Shown here one piece after another: positions 42,880 to 51,852 of a stretch of 64,000 nucleotides of DNA; position 1 is the first letter of the stretch, and each line of letters starts with the position of its first letter. Position numbers and translations under genes: made by a program. The notes beneath the pieces were generated by a model. The model was given only the letters and a program-made list of their open reading frames with translations. It ran no database searches and was not told the origin of the DNA. The stretch comes from CAVVPY01 sp963750295 (GTDB lineage Bacteria; Actinomycetota; Actinomycetes; Mycobacteriales; Jatrophihabitantaceae): contig CAVVPY010000008.1 in the NCBI GenBank assembly GCA_963750295.1, positions 124,001-188,000 on the forward strand, given 5' to 3'.

Positions 42880-43568
42880 TCACCGCCTGCTACCGCGGTG
42901 GGTACGGCTGCGTCGGCGGGTGGGGCGGCTGACCCTGCGGAGGCTGGCCCTGCGGAGGCTGACCCTGCGGGTAGCCCGTCTGCGGGTAGCCCGTGCTGCG
43001 GGTAGCCCTGCTGCGGGTAGCCCTGCTGCGGGTGGCCCTGCGGCGGCACGGCTTGCGGCGGCGGCTGGTTGCGGCGATCCTCGTCCTGCTCGATCAACCG
43101 GTTGAGCAACTGCTGCTGCTGAACCGAGCGAGGGATGTTCGTCAGCGTCTCTTGACCGTGCTCGCCGGCCGACTCGATGGTGACGGACCCGGCGCCCACG
43201 ATGCGGTCCCACAGCGACTGGGTGAATGCCACGTCGCTGATCCGCGAGAGCGAGATGTCCCGGCCGGTGTGCGTGAACACGCCGCGGCGGATCAGGACGC
43301 GGTGCGTGGTGATGACGTAGTGGGTGGTGCGCCATTGGATCCACGGCTTGAAGGTGAGCACGGACAGCAGCACGAGACCGACCACGATGATCAGGCCCAA
43401 CACCACCGTGCGTCCGGTGCCATGATCAGGTGCGAAGGCGATCCCTACGCCGGCCAGGCCGCATATCAGGATGAACCACAATGTCGCCGGGGCGAGCGAG
43501 ATCCAATGTGGGTGCAAGTGCTCGACGACCTGCTCGTCGTCGGCGAGCACGCTCTCCGGATACGCCAC
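42672..43568 (-). CDS. bacterial PH-domain (DUF304) membrane protein with frameshifted tail
   Basis: Residues 1-170 are a conserved bPH2/DUF304 protein: two membrane segments (ATLWFILICGLAGVGIAFA and VVLGLIIVVGLVLLSVLTF) and a PH-like domain (YVITTHRVLIRRGVFTHTGRDISLSRISDV). M. tuberculosis Rv3278c, beside birA, is the equivalent. The tail is a Gln/Pro/Gly/Tyr repeat. One repeat unit is 16 instead of 15 bases (42986-43001); after it the repeat continues in another frame and ends at TAG 42890-42892, just past the convergent lipoprotein gene. As given, translation instead runs antisense through that gene to 42672. The original protein was probably 225 residues. Confidence 0.88.
   Translation of the reverse strand: MAYPESVLADDEQVVEHLHPHWISLAPATLWFILICGLAGVGIAFAPDHGTGRTVVLGLIIVVGLVLLSVLTFKPWIQWRTTHYVITTHRVLIRRGVFTHTGRDISLSRISDVAFTQSLWDRIVGAGSVTIESAGEHGQETLTNIPRSVQQQQLLNRLIEQDEDRRNQPPPQAVPPQGHPQQGYPQQGYPQHGLPADGLPAGSASAGPASAGSAAPPADAAVPTAVAGGDYALRSRLQRDFASAAIESAARATAATSTSGTVERVLPDVTRATSAGPNTCHERATSAGATRTTSVTNA
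42971..43031 (-). repeat. 15-base coding repeat with one 16-base unit
   Basis: Units read on the plus strand: 42971-42985 (15), 42986-43001 (16), 43002-43016 (15), 43017-43031 (15). They encode G-Y-P-Q-x repeats on the minus strand. The 16-base unit carries one extra base and shifts the frame. Confidence 0.9.
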
Positions 43569-43605
43569 GGGAACCTCCTGCTGGTGGTGTCGCCTACCGT
43601 ATCGC

Positions 43606-44418
43606 CTAGCGCGCGCCGCGCAGATGTTCTACGTCCCCCGCGCCGACGATGTCTCCGGTGTCGAGCCGCAGTCGGCCGTCGGACTCGATCGTCACGGCCC
43701 GCCCGACTAGGCGCGAGCCAGCGGTCGTCGTGACTGCTACGTCACGCCCGAGCGTCGCGCACGCGCTGCGGTAGGCGGCGGCGAGCCCGCTCGCCTCGGC
43801 ATCGCCGCCGACGTCGGACCACCGCGCCACGAGCGCGCCGAACCGGGTCAGCAACCGGATCAGCAGCATCGTCCGGTTCAGCTCGGTGGCGCCGCACTGG
43901 GCAAGCGAGGTCGCTGTGTCGACGGGGAGTTCGGCAGCGGTCGTCGACACGTTCAGCCCGATCCCGATGACCACCGCCGCCCCGCTCGTCTGGGCGAGGA
44001 CGCCGGCGAGTTTGCGGTCCCCCGACCCGCACAGGACGTCGTTGGGCCACTTCAGCGACGCAGGGACGAGCTCGCCCACCGCCTCATGGACCGCGACCCC
44101 GGCAAGCAACGGCAGCCAGCCCCACGTCGGGATCGGTGTGGTGGGGCGGAGCAATACCGAGAAGGTCAGCCCGGCCCGGGCCGGCGTCACCCACTGCCGG
44201 TCGAGCCGGCCGCGGCCGGCCACCTGGTCCTCTGCGACCAGCACGCTGCGATCCGGTGCCGCCTCGTCCGCCAGCAGGTCCGCATTCGTCGAGGCGGTAC
44301 TGGCAACGACCTGGATGCGTGCCCAACGGGCGCCGAGGACGGCGCGCAGCGCATAAGCGTCCAGGGGTTGGCGATCTGGCGCCGCCTCGTTCGCGGGCCT
44401 GACGGATCCGTCCTCCAT
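43606..44418 (-). CDS. birA: biotin--[acetyl-CoA carboxylase] ligase BirA
   Basis: A 270-residue biotin protein ligase without the N-terminal DNA-binding domain. The adenylate-forming loop GRGRLDRQW is at about residues 68-76, followed by LKWPNDV with the catalytic Lys and a small C-terminal SH3-like domain (GRAVTIESDGRLRLDTG). It attaches biotin to the BCCP lysine of the AccA-type subunit encoded at 61585. It is divergent from accD5 (72 bases between starts), as in M. tuberculosis (Rv3279c/Rv3280). Confidence 0.95.
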   Translation of the reverse strand: MEDGSVRPANEAAPDRQPLDAYALRAVLGARWARIQVVASTASTNADLLADEAAPDRSVLVAEDQVAGRGRLDRQWVTPARAGLTFSVLLRPTTPIPTWGWLPLLAGVAVHEAVGELVPASLKWPNDVLCGSGDRKLAGVLAQTSGAAVVIGIGLNVSTTAAELPVDTATSLAQCGATELNRTMLLIRLLTRFGALVARWSDVGGDAEASGLAAAYRSACATLGRDVAVTTTAGSRLVGRAVTIESDGRLRLDTGDIVGAGDVEHLRGAR

Positions 44419-44490
44419 GCCTCGACGGTATCGGCGAGATCGGTCACGTCGGCCCACGCCGCGCGGTCGTGGCGGAATAGGCTGCACCGC

Positions 44491-46092
44491 ATGGCAGCCG
44501 AGCCCGCACCTGAGTCCGACGGCGGTCTCGACCCGCACACCACCGCCGGAAAGCTCGCCGACCTCGAACGCCGCTACGACGAGGCAGTGCACGCCGGCTC
44601 GGCCCGTGCCGTCGAGAAGCAGCACGCGAAGGGCAAGAAAACCGCACGCGAGCGCATCGACGCGCTGCTCGACGAGGGTTCGTTCATCGAACTCGACGAG
44701 TTCGCCCGGCACCGCTCGACCAACTTCGGCATGGACAAGAACCGCCCGTTCGGCGACGGCGTCGTCACCGGCTACGGGACCGTCGACGGGCGGCCGATCT
44801 GCGTCTTCAGTCAGGACGTCACCGTCTTCGGCGGCGCGCTGGGCGAGGTCTACGGCGAGAAGATCGTCAAGGTGCTCGACTTCGCGATGAAGACCGGGTG
44901 TCCGGTCGTAGGTATCAACGAGGGCGGCGGCGCGCGGATCCAGGAAGGGGTGGTCAGCCTCGGCCTCTACGGCGACATCTTCCTGCGGACGGTGCACGCC
45001 TCGGGGGTGATCCCGCAGATCTCGCTGATCATGGGCGCGGCAGCCGGCGGTCACGTGTACTCGCCTGCGCTCACCGACTTCGTCGTGATGGTCGACGGCA
45101 CCTCGCAGATGTTCATCACCGGACCGGACGTGGTGAAGACCGTCACCGGTGAAGAGGTCACGCTCGAGGAACTCGGCGGGGCGCGCACGCACAACACCAA
45201 GAGCGGCAACGCGCACTACCTCGGCGAGGACGAGGACGACGCGATCAACTACGTGAAGGCCCTGCTGTCGTACCTGCCGAGCAACAACCTCGATCCCGCA
45301 CCGGCCTACGCCACCGAGGTCTCGGCCGACGTCGACGAGGACGACGCCTTCCTCGACACGTTCATCCCAGACTCGGCCAACCAGCCCTACGACATGCACA
45401 CTGTGATCGAGCACCTGCTCGACGACGGCGAATTCCTCGAGGTGCACTCGCTGTTCGCGCGCAACATCATCGTCGGCTTCGGACGCATCGAGGGTCATGC
45501 GGTCGGCGTGGTCGCCAACCAGCCGACGCAGTTCGCCGGGTGCCTCGACATCGACGCCTCCGAGAAGGCGGCGCGATTCGTCCGCACCTGCGACGCGTTC
45601 AACATCCCGATCCTCACCCTGGTGGACGTGCCCGGATTCCTGCCCGGCGTCGACCAGGAGCACAGCGGCATCATTCGTCGCGGCGCCAAGCTGATCTACG
45701 CCTACGCCGAGGCGACCGTCCCGAAGATCACGGTCATCACCCGCAAGGCGTTCGGCGGCGCGTACGACGTCATGGGTTCCAAGCATCTCGGTGCCGACAT
45801 GAACGTGGCCTGGCCGACCGCACAGATCGCCGTGATGGGTGCGCAGGGAGCAGCGAACATTTTGCACCGCAAGCGGATCGAGAAGTCCGACGATCCCGAG
45901 GCGACCCGGGCGAAGGTCGTCCAGGAGTACGAGGACACCCTCGTCAACCCCTATATCGCGGCCGAACGCGGGTACATCGACTCGGTGATCCAGCCGTCGC
46001 ACACCCGCACGTTCGTCATCAAGTCGCTGCGGATGCTGCGCAACAAGCGGCAGAGCCTGCCGCCCAAGAAGCACGGGAACATCCCACTGTGA
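44491..46092 (+). CDS. accD5: acyl-CoA carboxylase beta subunit (AccD5/PccB-like)
   Basis: A 533-residue carboxyltransferase, the length of AccD5/PccB. The two crotonase-like halves carry the oxyanion motifs GGGARIQEGV (about residue 148) and VPGFLPGVDQE plus GAYDVMGSKHLGAD (second half). AccD5-type subunits carboxylate propionyl-CoA to methylmalonyl-CoA and can also use acetyl-CoA. The downstream epsilon gene overlaps by GTGA, the arrangement of accD5-accE5, and BirA is divergent. It needs the biotin-carrying AccA3 subunit at 61585-63339. Confidence 0.95.
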   Translation: MAAEPAPESDGGLDPHTTAGKLADLERRYDEAVHAGSARAVEKQHAKGKKTARERIDALLDEGSFIELDEFARHRSTNFGMDKNRPFGDGVVTGYGTVDGRPICVFSQDVTVFGGALGEVYGEKIVKVLDFAMKTGCPVVGINEGGGARIQEGVVSLGLYGDIFLRTVHASGVIPQISLIMGAAAGGHVYSPALTDFVVMVDGTSQMFITGPDVVKTVTGEEVTLEELGGARTHNTKSGNAHYLGEDEDDAINYVKALLSYLPSNNLDPAPAYATEVSADVDEDDAFLDTFIPDSANQPYDMHTVIEHLLDDGEFLEVHSLFARNIIVGFGRIEGHAVGVVANQPTQFAGCLDIDASEKAARFVRTCDAFNIPILTLVDVPGFLPGVDQEHSGIIRRGAKLIYAYAEATVPKITVITRKAFGGAYDVMGSKHLGADMNVAWPTAQIAVMGAQGAANILHRKRIEKSDDPEATRAKVVQEYEDTLVNPYIAAERGYIDSVIQPSHTRTFVIKSLRMLRNKRQSLPPKKHGNIPL

Positions 46093-46295
46093 GCGAGGAT
46101 CGCCCGATATTGCGGGTGGTTCGCGGTGAACCGACAGCCGAGGAACTCGCCGTGCTGACTGCACTCGTCACCGTCGCCTCGGGCGCCGACGAGACCGAAC
46201 CGGTGCCCCAGCGCGGCCGGTGGAACGACCCGGCGGCGATGCACCGTCGCCCGTGGCTGCCCGGTCCCGGCGGGTGGCGGGCCGCCGTCCGCTGA
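46089..46295 (+). CDS. accE: acyl-CoA carboxylase epsilon subunit AccE
   Basis: A 68-residue protein. LRVVRGEPTAEELAVLTALV at residues 8-27 and RRPWLPGPGGWRAAVR at the end are the two conserved blocks of actinobacterial carboxylase epsilon subunits. Epsilon stabilises the alpha-beta complex and raises activity. The GTG overlaps the accD5 stop (GTGA), so the two are made in fixed ratio. Confidence 0.93.
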   Translation: MSEDRPILRVVRGEPTAEELAVLTALVTVASGADETEPVPQRGRWNDPAAMHRRPWLPGPGGWRAAVR

Positions 46296-46315
46296 GCCTG
46301 GACGGTTACCCCGGC

Positions 46316-46948
46316 TCAGCGAGCCAATGCCATGAAGGTTCGCCCGTCCGCCGTCCACGTGTCGGCCGTCGCCAACCCGGCGCGCCTGGCGTGGCCGGTC
46401 AGCGCGTCGCGCCCGACGCGCGCCCAGGCGAAGCGCGGCCCGACCACTGCACCGTTGCTGACGAAACGCACATCGAGGCACTCGTCGCGTGCGCGATCCG
46501 GATCGGTTTCGACGATGATCTGCCCACCGGCCGAGCCGACGGACCGCAGTCGCGCCAGCAACCGCAACGGGTCACCGCCGATCCCGATGTTGCCGTCCAT
46601 GAGCAGCACGACCGGCCAGCGTCCCTCGCCCGGTACGCGGCTGAACACGTTGCGCAGTAAGGCCGGTAGGCCACGGGCCTGGTTGAGCATGACCGCGGTC
46701 GAGGCGATGTCCACGCCCAGCGCCGGTACACCCCGCTCGGCCAGCGCCGACACGAACCGTCCCGGCCCGCACCCGACGTCGAGCGTCGGCCCGCTGCACC
46801 GGTCGAGGACGGTCCGGTCGGCCGCGTCGACAGGTGCGAGCCAGCGGGCGAGGTCGAGGTCGACCGTTCGTCCGTCCTCTGAGCGAAGGCCGAGCGAGCG
46901 GTACTCCGACAGTGCCTGCTCGTAGGGCAACAGAGTGCCGACCTGCAT
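46316..46948 (-). CDS. SAM-dependent methyltransferase (class I)
   Basis: A 210-residue methyltransferase: motif I LDVGCGPGRFVSAL at about residues 56-69, acidic end GVDIAS, motif II VVLLMDGNIG and QIIVETDPD. No substrate domain is recognisable. Its ATG overlaps the stop of the glycosyltransferase-like gene upstream (ATGA at 46946-46950 on the minus strand), and such pairs are conserved in actinobacteria, which suggests a shared modification pathway. Confidence 0.9.
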   Translation of the reverse strand: MQVGTLLPYEQALSEYRSLGLRSEDGRTVDLDLARWLAPVDAADRTVLDRCSGPTLDVGCGPGRFVSALAERGVPALGVDIASTAVMLNQARGLPALLRNVFSRVPGEGRWPVVLLMDGNIGIGGDPLRLLARLRSVGSAGGQIIVETDPDRARDECLDVRFVSNGAVVGPRFAWARVGRDALTGHARRAGLATADTWTADGRTFMALAR

Positions 46949-47616
46949 CAGGCCACGGCCGCAGGCAGCAGATCCCCGAAAACCTCGGCGAATTCGGTAT
47001 GCGGCGCGTTGAGCGCCACCTCGCGAGCCACGTCCACCGTGTCGACGTCGGCCAGTGGGTCCAGCAACTGCACGCGCATCCCCAGCGAGCGCAGGCGCAC
47101 GAGTTGCTCGGCCGCGGTGTGCCGGGTCGACATCGCAATGCCGAGCAGCGCCTCATCGGCTCGCGACGGATCGCGTAACCCGATCGCCCAGAAGCCGCCG
47201 TCCTCGGCCAGGCCGAGACAGGCGTCGTACTCGGTGGGGTCGAACACGCTCAACTGTTCCGGTTCGAGTTGCGGCGTGTCCATACCGACGAGGACGGCCG
47301 GGCCGTTGACATCGAAGGCAGCGGCGAGGCGCTGGTCCAACCCGCCCACGGGCTGTTGGTGGTAGCTCCACCCGGCCGGCAACCAGGTGAGCGGGTCGGC
47401 GTCGAAGCTCAGGACGCGATGGGTGACGGTCATCCGCTCGACGGCGCGCAGCGTGTCGCGCAGCGCTGCCGCCGCGAGGTCGGCGGCCTGGCCAAGCGTG
47501 AACGGCGGGACGAGTCGGGTCTTGACCAAGCCCGGGAGCGGCCGCTTGGCGATCACGATCGCGGTGGCGATACGTGGGACGGCGACGGCGGACCTATCGT
47601 GCGCGTCGCTGTCCAC
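46948..47616 (-). CDS. DUF2064/TIGR04282-type glycosyltransferase
   Basis: About 222 residues of a nucleotide-diphospho-sugar transferase-like protein. IVIAKRPLPGLVKTRLVPPFT is the signature of the TIGR04282 family, and LVGMDTPQL and EDGGFWAIGLRDP are its second and third motifs. The fold resembles MobA/CofC nucleotidyltransferases. The acceptor is unknown. GTG 47616 is chosen from the fold boundary; the frame is open to 47706. It is coupled to the methyltransferase that follows. Confidence 0.9.
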   Translation of the reverse strand: MDSDAHDRSAVAVPRIATAIVIAKRPLPGLVKTRLVPPFTLGQAADLAAAALRDTLRAVERMTVTHRVLSFDADPLTWLPAGWSYHQQPVGGLDQRLAAAFDVNGPAVLVGMDTPQLEPEQLSVFDPTEYDACLGLAEDGGFWAIGLRDPSRADEALLGIAMSTRHTAAEQLVRLRSLGMRVQLLDPLADVDTVDVAREVALNAPHTEFAEVFGDLLPAAVA

Positions 47617-47717
47617 CTCTCGACCGTAACGGCCCGATCGGCACTGGTTGACCAGATGCCCCTTACGAACCGGTGAACCGGTCCACCGACCTACCATGCG
47701 CTGCATAGACTCGAACT

Positions 47718-48410
47718 GTGGCGCGCGTGCTGGTCGTAGACGACGACGACACCGTCGCCAACGTGGTTGTCAGCTACCTCGAACGCGGCGGCCATGACGC
47801 GACCCGTGTCGCCGATGGCCGCGCCGCACTCGAGTCGATCCAGGCCTACCCGCCCGATCTCGTCGTGCTGGACCTGATGCTGCCCGAGATCGACGGCCTG
47901 GAAGTGTGCCGGCGGCTGCGCTCGACGGTTCCCGACCTGCCGGTGATCATGCTGACCGCGCTGGGCGAGGCGGAGGACCGCATCGCCGGACTCGAGGTCG
48001 GCGCGGACGACTACGTCACCAAGCCGTTCTCGCCACGCGAACTGGTGCTGCGCATCGACTCGGTGCTGCGCCGGGTGTCCGGTGCCCGGCTCCAGGCACC
48101 GCTGCTCGTGGCGGGGTCGATCACCGTCGATCGCGCCGCACGCAGGGCGACCCGCAACGGCGCCGAACTTGCGCTGACCGTCCGCGAACTCGAACTGCTC
48201 GCCTTCCTGATGGACCATCCCGGCGTCGCCTTCAACCGTGAGCAGTTGATGCGCGAGGTGTGGGGCTGGACCTTCGGCGATCAATCGACGGTCACCGTCC
48301 ACGTCCGCCGACTGCGCGAGAAGGTCGAGGACGATCCCACGAACCCCACCCTCATCAAGACCGTGTGGGGTATCGGTTACCGGCTGGAGCTGCCGTGCAC
48401 CTCAGCCTGA
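47718..48410 (+). CDS. OmpR-family response regulator
   Basis: A 230-residue regulator. Receiver residues are VVDDDD (acidic pocket), LDLMLPEIDG (phospho-acceptor Asp near residue 52) and TKPFSP (conserved Lys); the winged helix is at about 140-225 (LELLAFLMDHPGVAFNREQL, GYRLE). The histidine kinase gene overlaps by 16 bases, so the pair is co-translated. The GTG start has no strong ribosome site. Target genes are unknown; the intergenic region of about 100 bases upstream is the place to look for its own site. Confidence 0.96.
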   Translation: MARVLVVDDDDTVANVVVSYLERGGHDATRVADGRAALESIQAYPPDLVVLDLMLPEIDGLEVCRRLRSTVPDLPVIMLTALGEAEDRIAGLEVGADDYVTKPFSPRELVLRIDSVLRRVSGARLQAPLLVAGSITVDRAARRATRNGAELALTVRELELLAFLMDHPGVAFNREQLMREVWGWTFGDQSTVTVHVRRLREKVEDDPTNPTLIKTVWGIGYRLELPCTSA

Positions 48411-49525
48411 ACAACTACCTGTCCATCCTGATGTGGTCGGCACTGGCCGGCCTCGTGGTGTGGTTCGTGCTGACACCGATGCGGCGGCATTCGGTGATGG
48501 GGCTGCTCGCCACGGTGGTGCTGACCGGCAGCGCGGCCTCAAGTGGTGCCCTGCTCGGCGGGATGCACGAAATGCTGCTGCCGATGGCGGATCTGACCAC
48601 CGTCATCGTGCTCACGGCCTCCGCCGGTCTCGTCGCCACCGCTGCAGCTGCGACCGCCGCGCGCCGACTTGCCAAGGACAACCGCAGTCTGCGTTCGGAC
48701 ATCACCCGGCTGGCCGAAGGAATCGTGCCGGACAAGGACGGACGGCGGCTGTCGGCAGAACTGGACCGGCTTCGCAACGACCTGCACACGACTGCCGTGA
48801 CCCTCGCCGAGACCCGTGAGCGCGAGCGCGCGCTCGAGTCGGCGCGACGTGATCTGGTGTCGTGGGTCAGTCACGATCTGCGGACGCCGCTGGCCGGGTT
48901 GCGGGCGATGTCCGAAGCGCTCGAGGACGGCGTCGTCGACACCCCTGAGCAGTACTACAAGCAGATTCTGGCCTCGGTCGACCGGTTGAGCGGGATGGTC
49001 GACGACCTGTTCGACCTCTCCCGCATCCAGGCCGGTGTGGTGTCGCGCGATCTTGAGATGATCTCGCTCGACGACCTCGTGTCCGACTGCATCGCTGCGC
49101 TGCGCCCGCTTGCGACGGCGCACGGTGTCGAGCTGAGCGGTCAGGCCGGCGGCGGCGCCGCGGTCGCCGGGAACGGTCCCGAGCTGAACCGGGCGCTCAC
49201 CAACCTGATCGCCAACGCGATCCGGCACACCCGCGCGAACGGCGCGGTGGACGTGCGCGTCGGTATCGTCGCGGCGCCGCAGCCGCATGCCGAGGTGCTC
49301 GTGCGCGACGAGTGCGGCGGCATCCCGGACGAGGATCTGGCCAGGGTGTTCGAGGTCGGCTTCCGTGGCGAGCCCGCACGCACGCCGCATGCCGACCACA
49401 CGCAGGGCGCGGGCCTGGGCCTGGCGATCACCCGCGGCATCGTCGAGGCGCACGAGGGCAGCGTGGCGGTCGAGAACCACGCCAGTGGCTGCCAGTTCCG
49501 GGTACTGCTGCCGACCGCGAGCTGA
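48395..49525 (+). CDS. two-component sensor histidine kinase
   Basis: A 376-residue kinase. Three hydrophobic segments at about residues 8-25, 36-54 and 66-88 anchor it, with almost no extracellular loop, which points to sensing within or at the membrane. A coiled-coil linker leads to the H-box WVSHDLRTPLAGLRAM; the N-box (NLIANAIRHTR), G1 (DECGGIPDEDL) and G2 (GAGLGLAITRGIV) follow. It phosphorylates the regulator encoded just upstream. The signal is not predictable. Confidence 0.95.
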   Translation: MHLSLNNYLSILMWSALAGLVVWFVLTPMRRHSVMGLLATVVLTGSAASSGALLGGMHEMLLPMADLTTVIVLTASAGLVATAAAATAARRLAKDNRSLRSDITRLAEGIVPDKDGRRLSAELDRLRNDLHTTAVTLAETRERERALESARRDLVSWVSHDLRTPLAGLRAMSEALEDGVVDTPEQYYKQILASVDRLSGMVDDLFDLSRIQAGVVSRDLEMISLDDLVSDCIAALRPLATAHGVELSGQAGGGAAVAGNGPELNRALTNLIANAIRHTRANGAVDVRVGIVAAPQPHAEVLVRDECGGIPDEDLARVFEVGFRGEPARTPHADHTQGAGLGLAITRGIVEAHEGSVAVENHASGCQFRVLLPTAS

Positions 49526-49540
49526 GCCCCCGCCGGACGG

Positions 49541-50542
49541 TCAGGCCGTGACGGCGATCAGTTCGCCGAGCGCGGCATCCAGCGCGACCGCTCCGAGCAC
49601 CTTTCCGGACGCGTCGGCCACCGCCGCGAGATGCCCACCGCCGCGCCGCAACCGCGCGACGACGGCAGGCAGGGTGAGGTCGGGGGCAAGGACCGGCAAC
49701 GTGTGTGCGTTCGCGGCCGGTCGGTCGCCTGGGTCGAGGTCGAACAGGTCCTTGACGTGGACGTAGCCGAGCAGCCGTCCGCTGTCGAGTACGGGATAGC
49801 GTGAGAAGCCGGTGCTAGTGACGAGCGCTTCGACCTCGGCGGCAGTCGTGTCCGGCGCGATCGTGACGAGGTCGGCGAACGGGGTCATCACGTCGGCAGC
49901 AGTCCGCGCGTCGATCTGCAGCGCCCTGGCCAGCCGCCGGTACGCGTCCGGATCGAGCAGCCCCTGGCTGCGCGAGTCCTCCAGGATGTCGGCGAGTTCG
50001 GCCGCGGTGTACTCACCCGATGCCTCGTTCTTCGGTTCGACGCCGAACATCCGCAAGGTGGCGTTGGCTGCGCCGTTGGTGAGGGTGATGAACGGCCCGA
50101 TCACCCGGACGAACGTGTCGAGGGCCGGCACCAGGGCGATCGCAGCGCGCTCGACCAGGGCTAGGGACAGGTTCTTCGGGACCATCTCTCCGATGATCAC
50201 GTGCACGCTCACCACGATCAGGAGCGCGATCACGAAGGCGATGGGCGGGACCGCTGACTCAGGGGTTCCCACCGCGGTCAACGGTCCCTCGAGCAGGTGC
50301 GCCACTGCGGGCTCGGCCAGCGCGCCGAGGCCGAGCGAGCTGACCGTGATCCCGACCTGCGCCCCGGCGAGCAGGGCCGACAGCCGCCCGAGCGCGTCGA
50401 GCGCGCGACGCGCCCGCTTGCTCGTGTTCGCCACCGGTTCGAGTTGGGCGCGACGCACTGCGACCGCGGCGAACTCGGCGGCCACGAACAGCGCGTTCGC
50501 CAGCACCAGAGCCACCGCGGCGAGCAGGGCGAGCGTGCTCAT
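49541..50542 (-). CDS. CNNM/CorC-type membrane protein with CBS pair
   Basis: A 333-residue protein. The N-terminal DUF21 transmembrane domain covers about residues 1-190 (LVLANALFVAAEFAAVAVRRAQL, MVPKNLSLAL) and a CBS pair follows (VMTPFADLVTIAPDTTAAEV, GYVHVKDLF). The C-terminal CorC-HlyC domain is missing, which makes it the shorter member of the pair. Such proteins are Mg2+/Co2+ exporters or regulators of ion homeostasis. Its ATG overlaps the stop of the paralogue upstream (ATGA). Confidence 0.92.
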   Translation of the reverse strand: MSTLALLAAVALVLANALFVAAEFAAVAVRRAQLEPVANTSKRARRALDALGRLSALLAGAQVGITVSSLGLGALAEPAVAHLLEGPLTAVGTPESAVPPIAFVIALLIVVSVHVIIGEMVPKNLSLALVERAAIALVPALDTFVRVIGPFITLTNGAANATLRMFGVEPKNEASGEYTAAELADILEDSRSQGLLDPDAYRRLARALQIDARTAADVMTPFADLVTIAPDTTAAEVEALVTSTGFSRYPVLDSGRLLGYVHVKDLFDLDPGDRPAANAHTLPVLAPDLTLPAVVARLRRGGGHLAAVADASGKVLGAVALDAALGELIAVTA

Positions 50543-51852
50543 GACGCGGCCCGTTCGGCCCGCAGGGCCCGGATCCGGCGCCCCGCCAGCTCGGTCACTT
50601 CGAGCCGCCAGCCGGCCACCTCGACCGAGTCCCCGACCGCGGCTAGGCGGCCCAGGCGAGCCAGTACCAGTCCCGCGACCGTCTGATAGGGCCCCGTCGG
50701 CAGGGCCTGCCCGAGCAGGGTGGACAGCTCGCCGACGGTGGTCCGGCCGCTGATGTCGACGCTGCCAGAGACGGCGGCGAGCAGCGGAGCGTCCACGTCC
50801 TCGTCGCGGTCGTGCTCGTCGGTGACCTCACCGACGAGTTCTTCGACGAGGTCCTCGACGGTGACGATGCCGGCCAACCCGCCGTACTCGTCGATCACCG
50901 CGGCAAGCTGCGCACCGGCTCGCTGCAGCCGGGTGAGCAGCCGCTCGGCGGCCAGGCTGGCCGGCACGCGCAGCAGCGGTACGGCGAACTCGCCGACCGA
51001 GCGGTGAGCGCGTTCGGGCGCCGGGACCGCGAAGACCTGCTTGACCGCGACGGCACGTTCGATCGCGTCGACGTCACCACCGGACGGGACGACGGGCAGG
51101 CGTGAGAAGCCGCTCGCGCGCGAGGCCGCGACGAGATCGTCGAGCGACGCAGACTCGGCGATGGTGACGACGCTGACCCGAGGCGTCATCAGCTGGCCGA
51201 CCGAACGGCCCCCGAACCCGATCGTGCGCGACAGCAGCGCCGAGGTGGCTGTGGGCAACGTCCCCGCACGGGCCGAGGACCGGATCACGCTGGCCAGTTC
51301 GTCGGCGGTACGCCCGGACCGCAACTCGTCTGTCGGCGCGATGCCGACGACCCGCAGGATGACGTTGGCCGCCCCGTTGCAGGCCGAGATCACCGGACGC
51401 AGCACGCCGGTGAACCAACGCAGCGGCAGGCTGGTCAGCTTCGCCACCTGCAGCGGGCGTGAGATGGCCCAGTTCTTCGGGATCAGCTCGCCGACCACCA
51501 TCTGGACGACGGTGGCGATGAGCAGTGCCAGCACCGTCCCCCCGATGTCGACGGTGACCGCAGGCAGGTGCGTCGCGCGTAACACCGGAGCGAGCAGGGT
51601 CTGCAACGACGGCTCGGCGAGGAAGCCCACGGACAGCGTGGTGAGCGTGATGCCGACCTGCGCCCCGGACAGCTGGCGCGACAGGTCACCGATCGCACGG
51701 AGCACGCCGACCGCTCGCCGGTCGCCGGCTTCGGCGTCCGCGATGACGCGGGAGCGGTCGACCGAGACGAGCGCGAACTCGGCCGCCACGAACACCGCCG
51801 TCCCCACTGTCAGCACGACAACCGCGATCAGCCCGAGGACGGCGATCAGCAT
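50539..51852 (-). CDS. CNNM/CorC-type membrane protein with CBS pair and CorC-HlyC domain
   Basis: A 437-residue paralogue of the next gene: DUF21 membrane domain (AVFVAAEFALVSVDRSRVIA, LIPKNWAIS), CBS pair (LMTPRVSVVTI, IDEYGGLAGIVTVEDLVEELVGE) and a C-terminal CorC-HlyC domain (about 350-430). This full-length form followed by a short one is a widespread actinobacterial gene pair, probably acting as a heterodimer in divalent-cation transport. Its start overlaps the end of the epimerase gene by 7 bases. Confidence 0.93.
   Translation of the reverse strand: MLIAVLGLIAVVVLTVGTAVFVAAEFALVSVDRSRVIADAEAGDRRAVGVLRAIGDLSRQLSGAQVGITLTTLSVGFLAEPSLQTLLAPVLRATHLPAVTVDIGGTVLALLIATVVQMVVGELIPKNWAISRPLQVAKLTSLPLRWFTGVLRPVISACNGAANVILRVVGIAPTDELRSGRTADELASVIRSSARAGTLPTATSALLSRTIGFGGRSVGQLMTPRVSVVTIAESASLDDLVAASRASGFSRLPVVPSGGDVDAIERAVAVKQVFAVPAPERAHRSVGEFAVPLLRVPASLAAERLLTRLQRAGAQLAAVIDEYGGLAGIVTVEDLVEELVGEVTDEHDRDEDVDAPLLAAVSGSVDISGRTTVGELSTLLGQALPTGPYQTVAGLVLARLGRLAAVGDSVEVAGWRLEVTELAGRRIRALRAERAAS

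Noticed and set aside
43606..46164. An 852-codon open frame on the minus strand opposite accD5
   Set aside because: Only its last 271 codons are birA; the rest is a shadow of accD5, whose motifs and codon bias are decisive.
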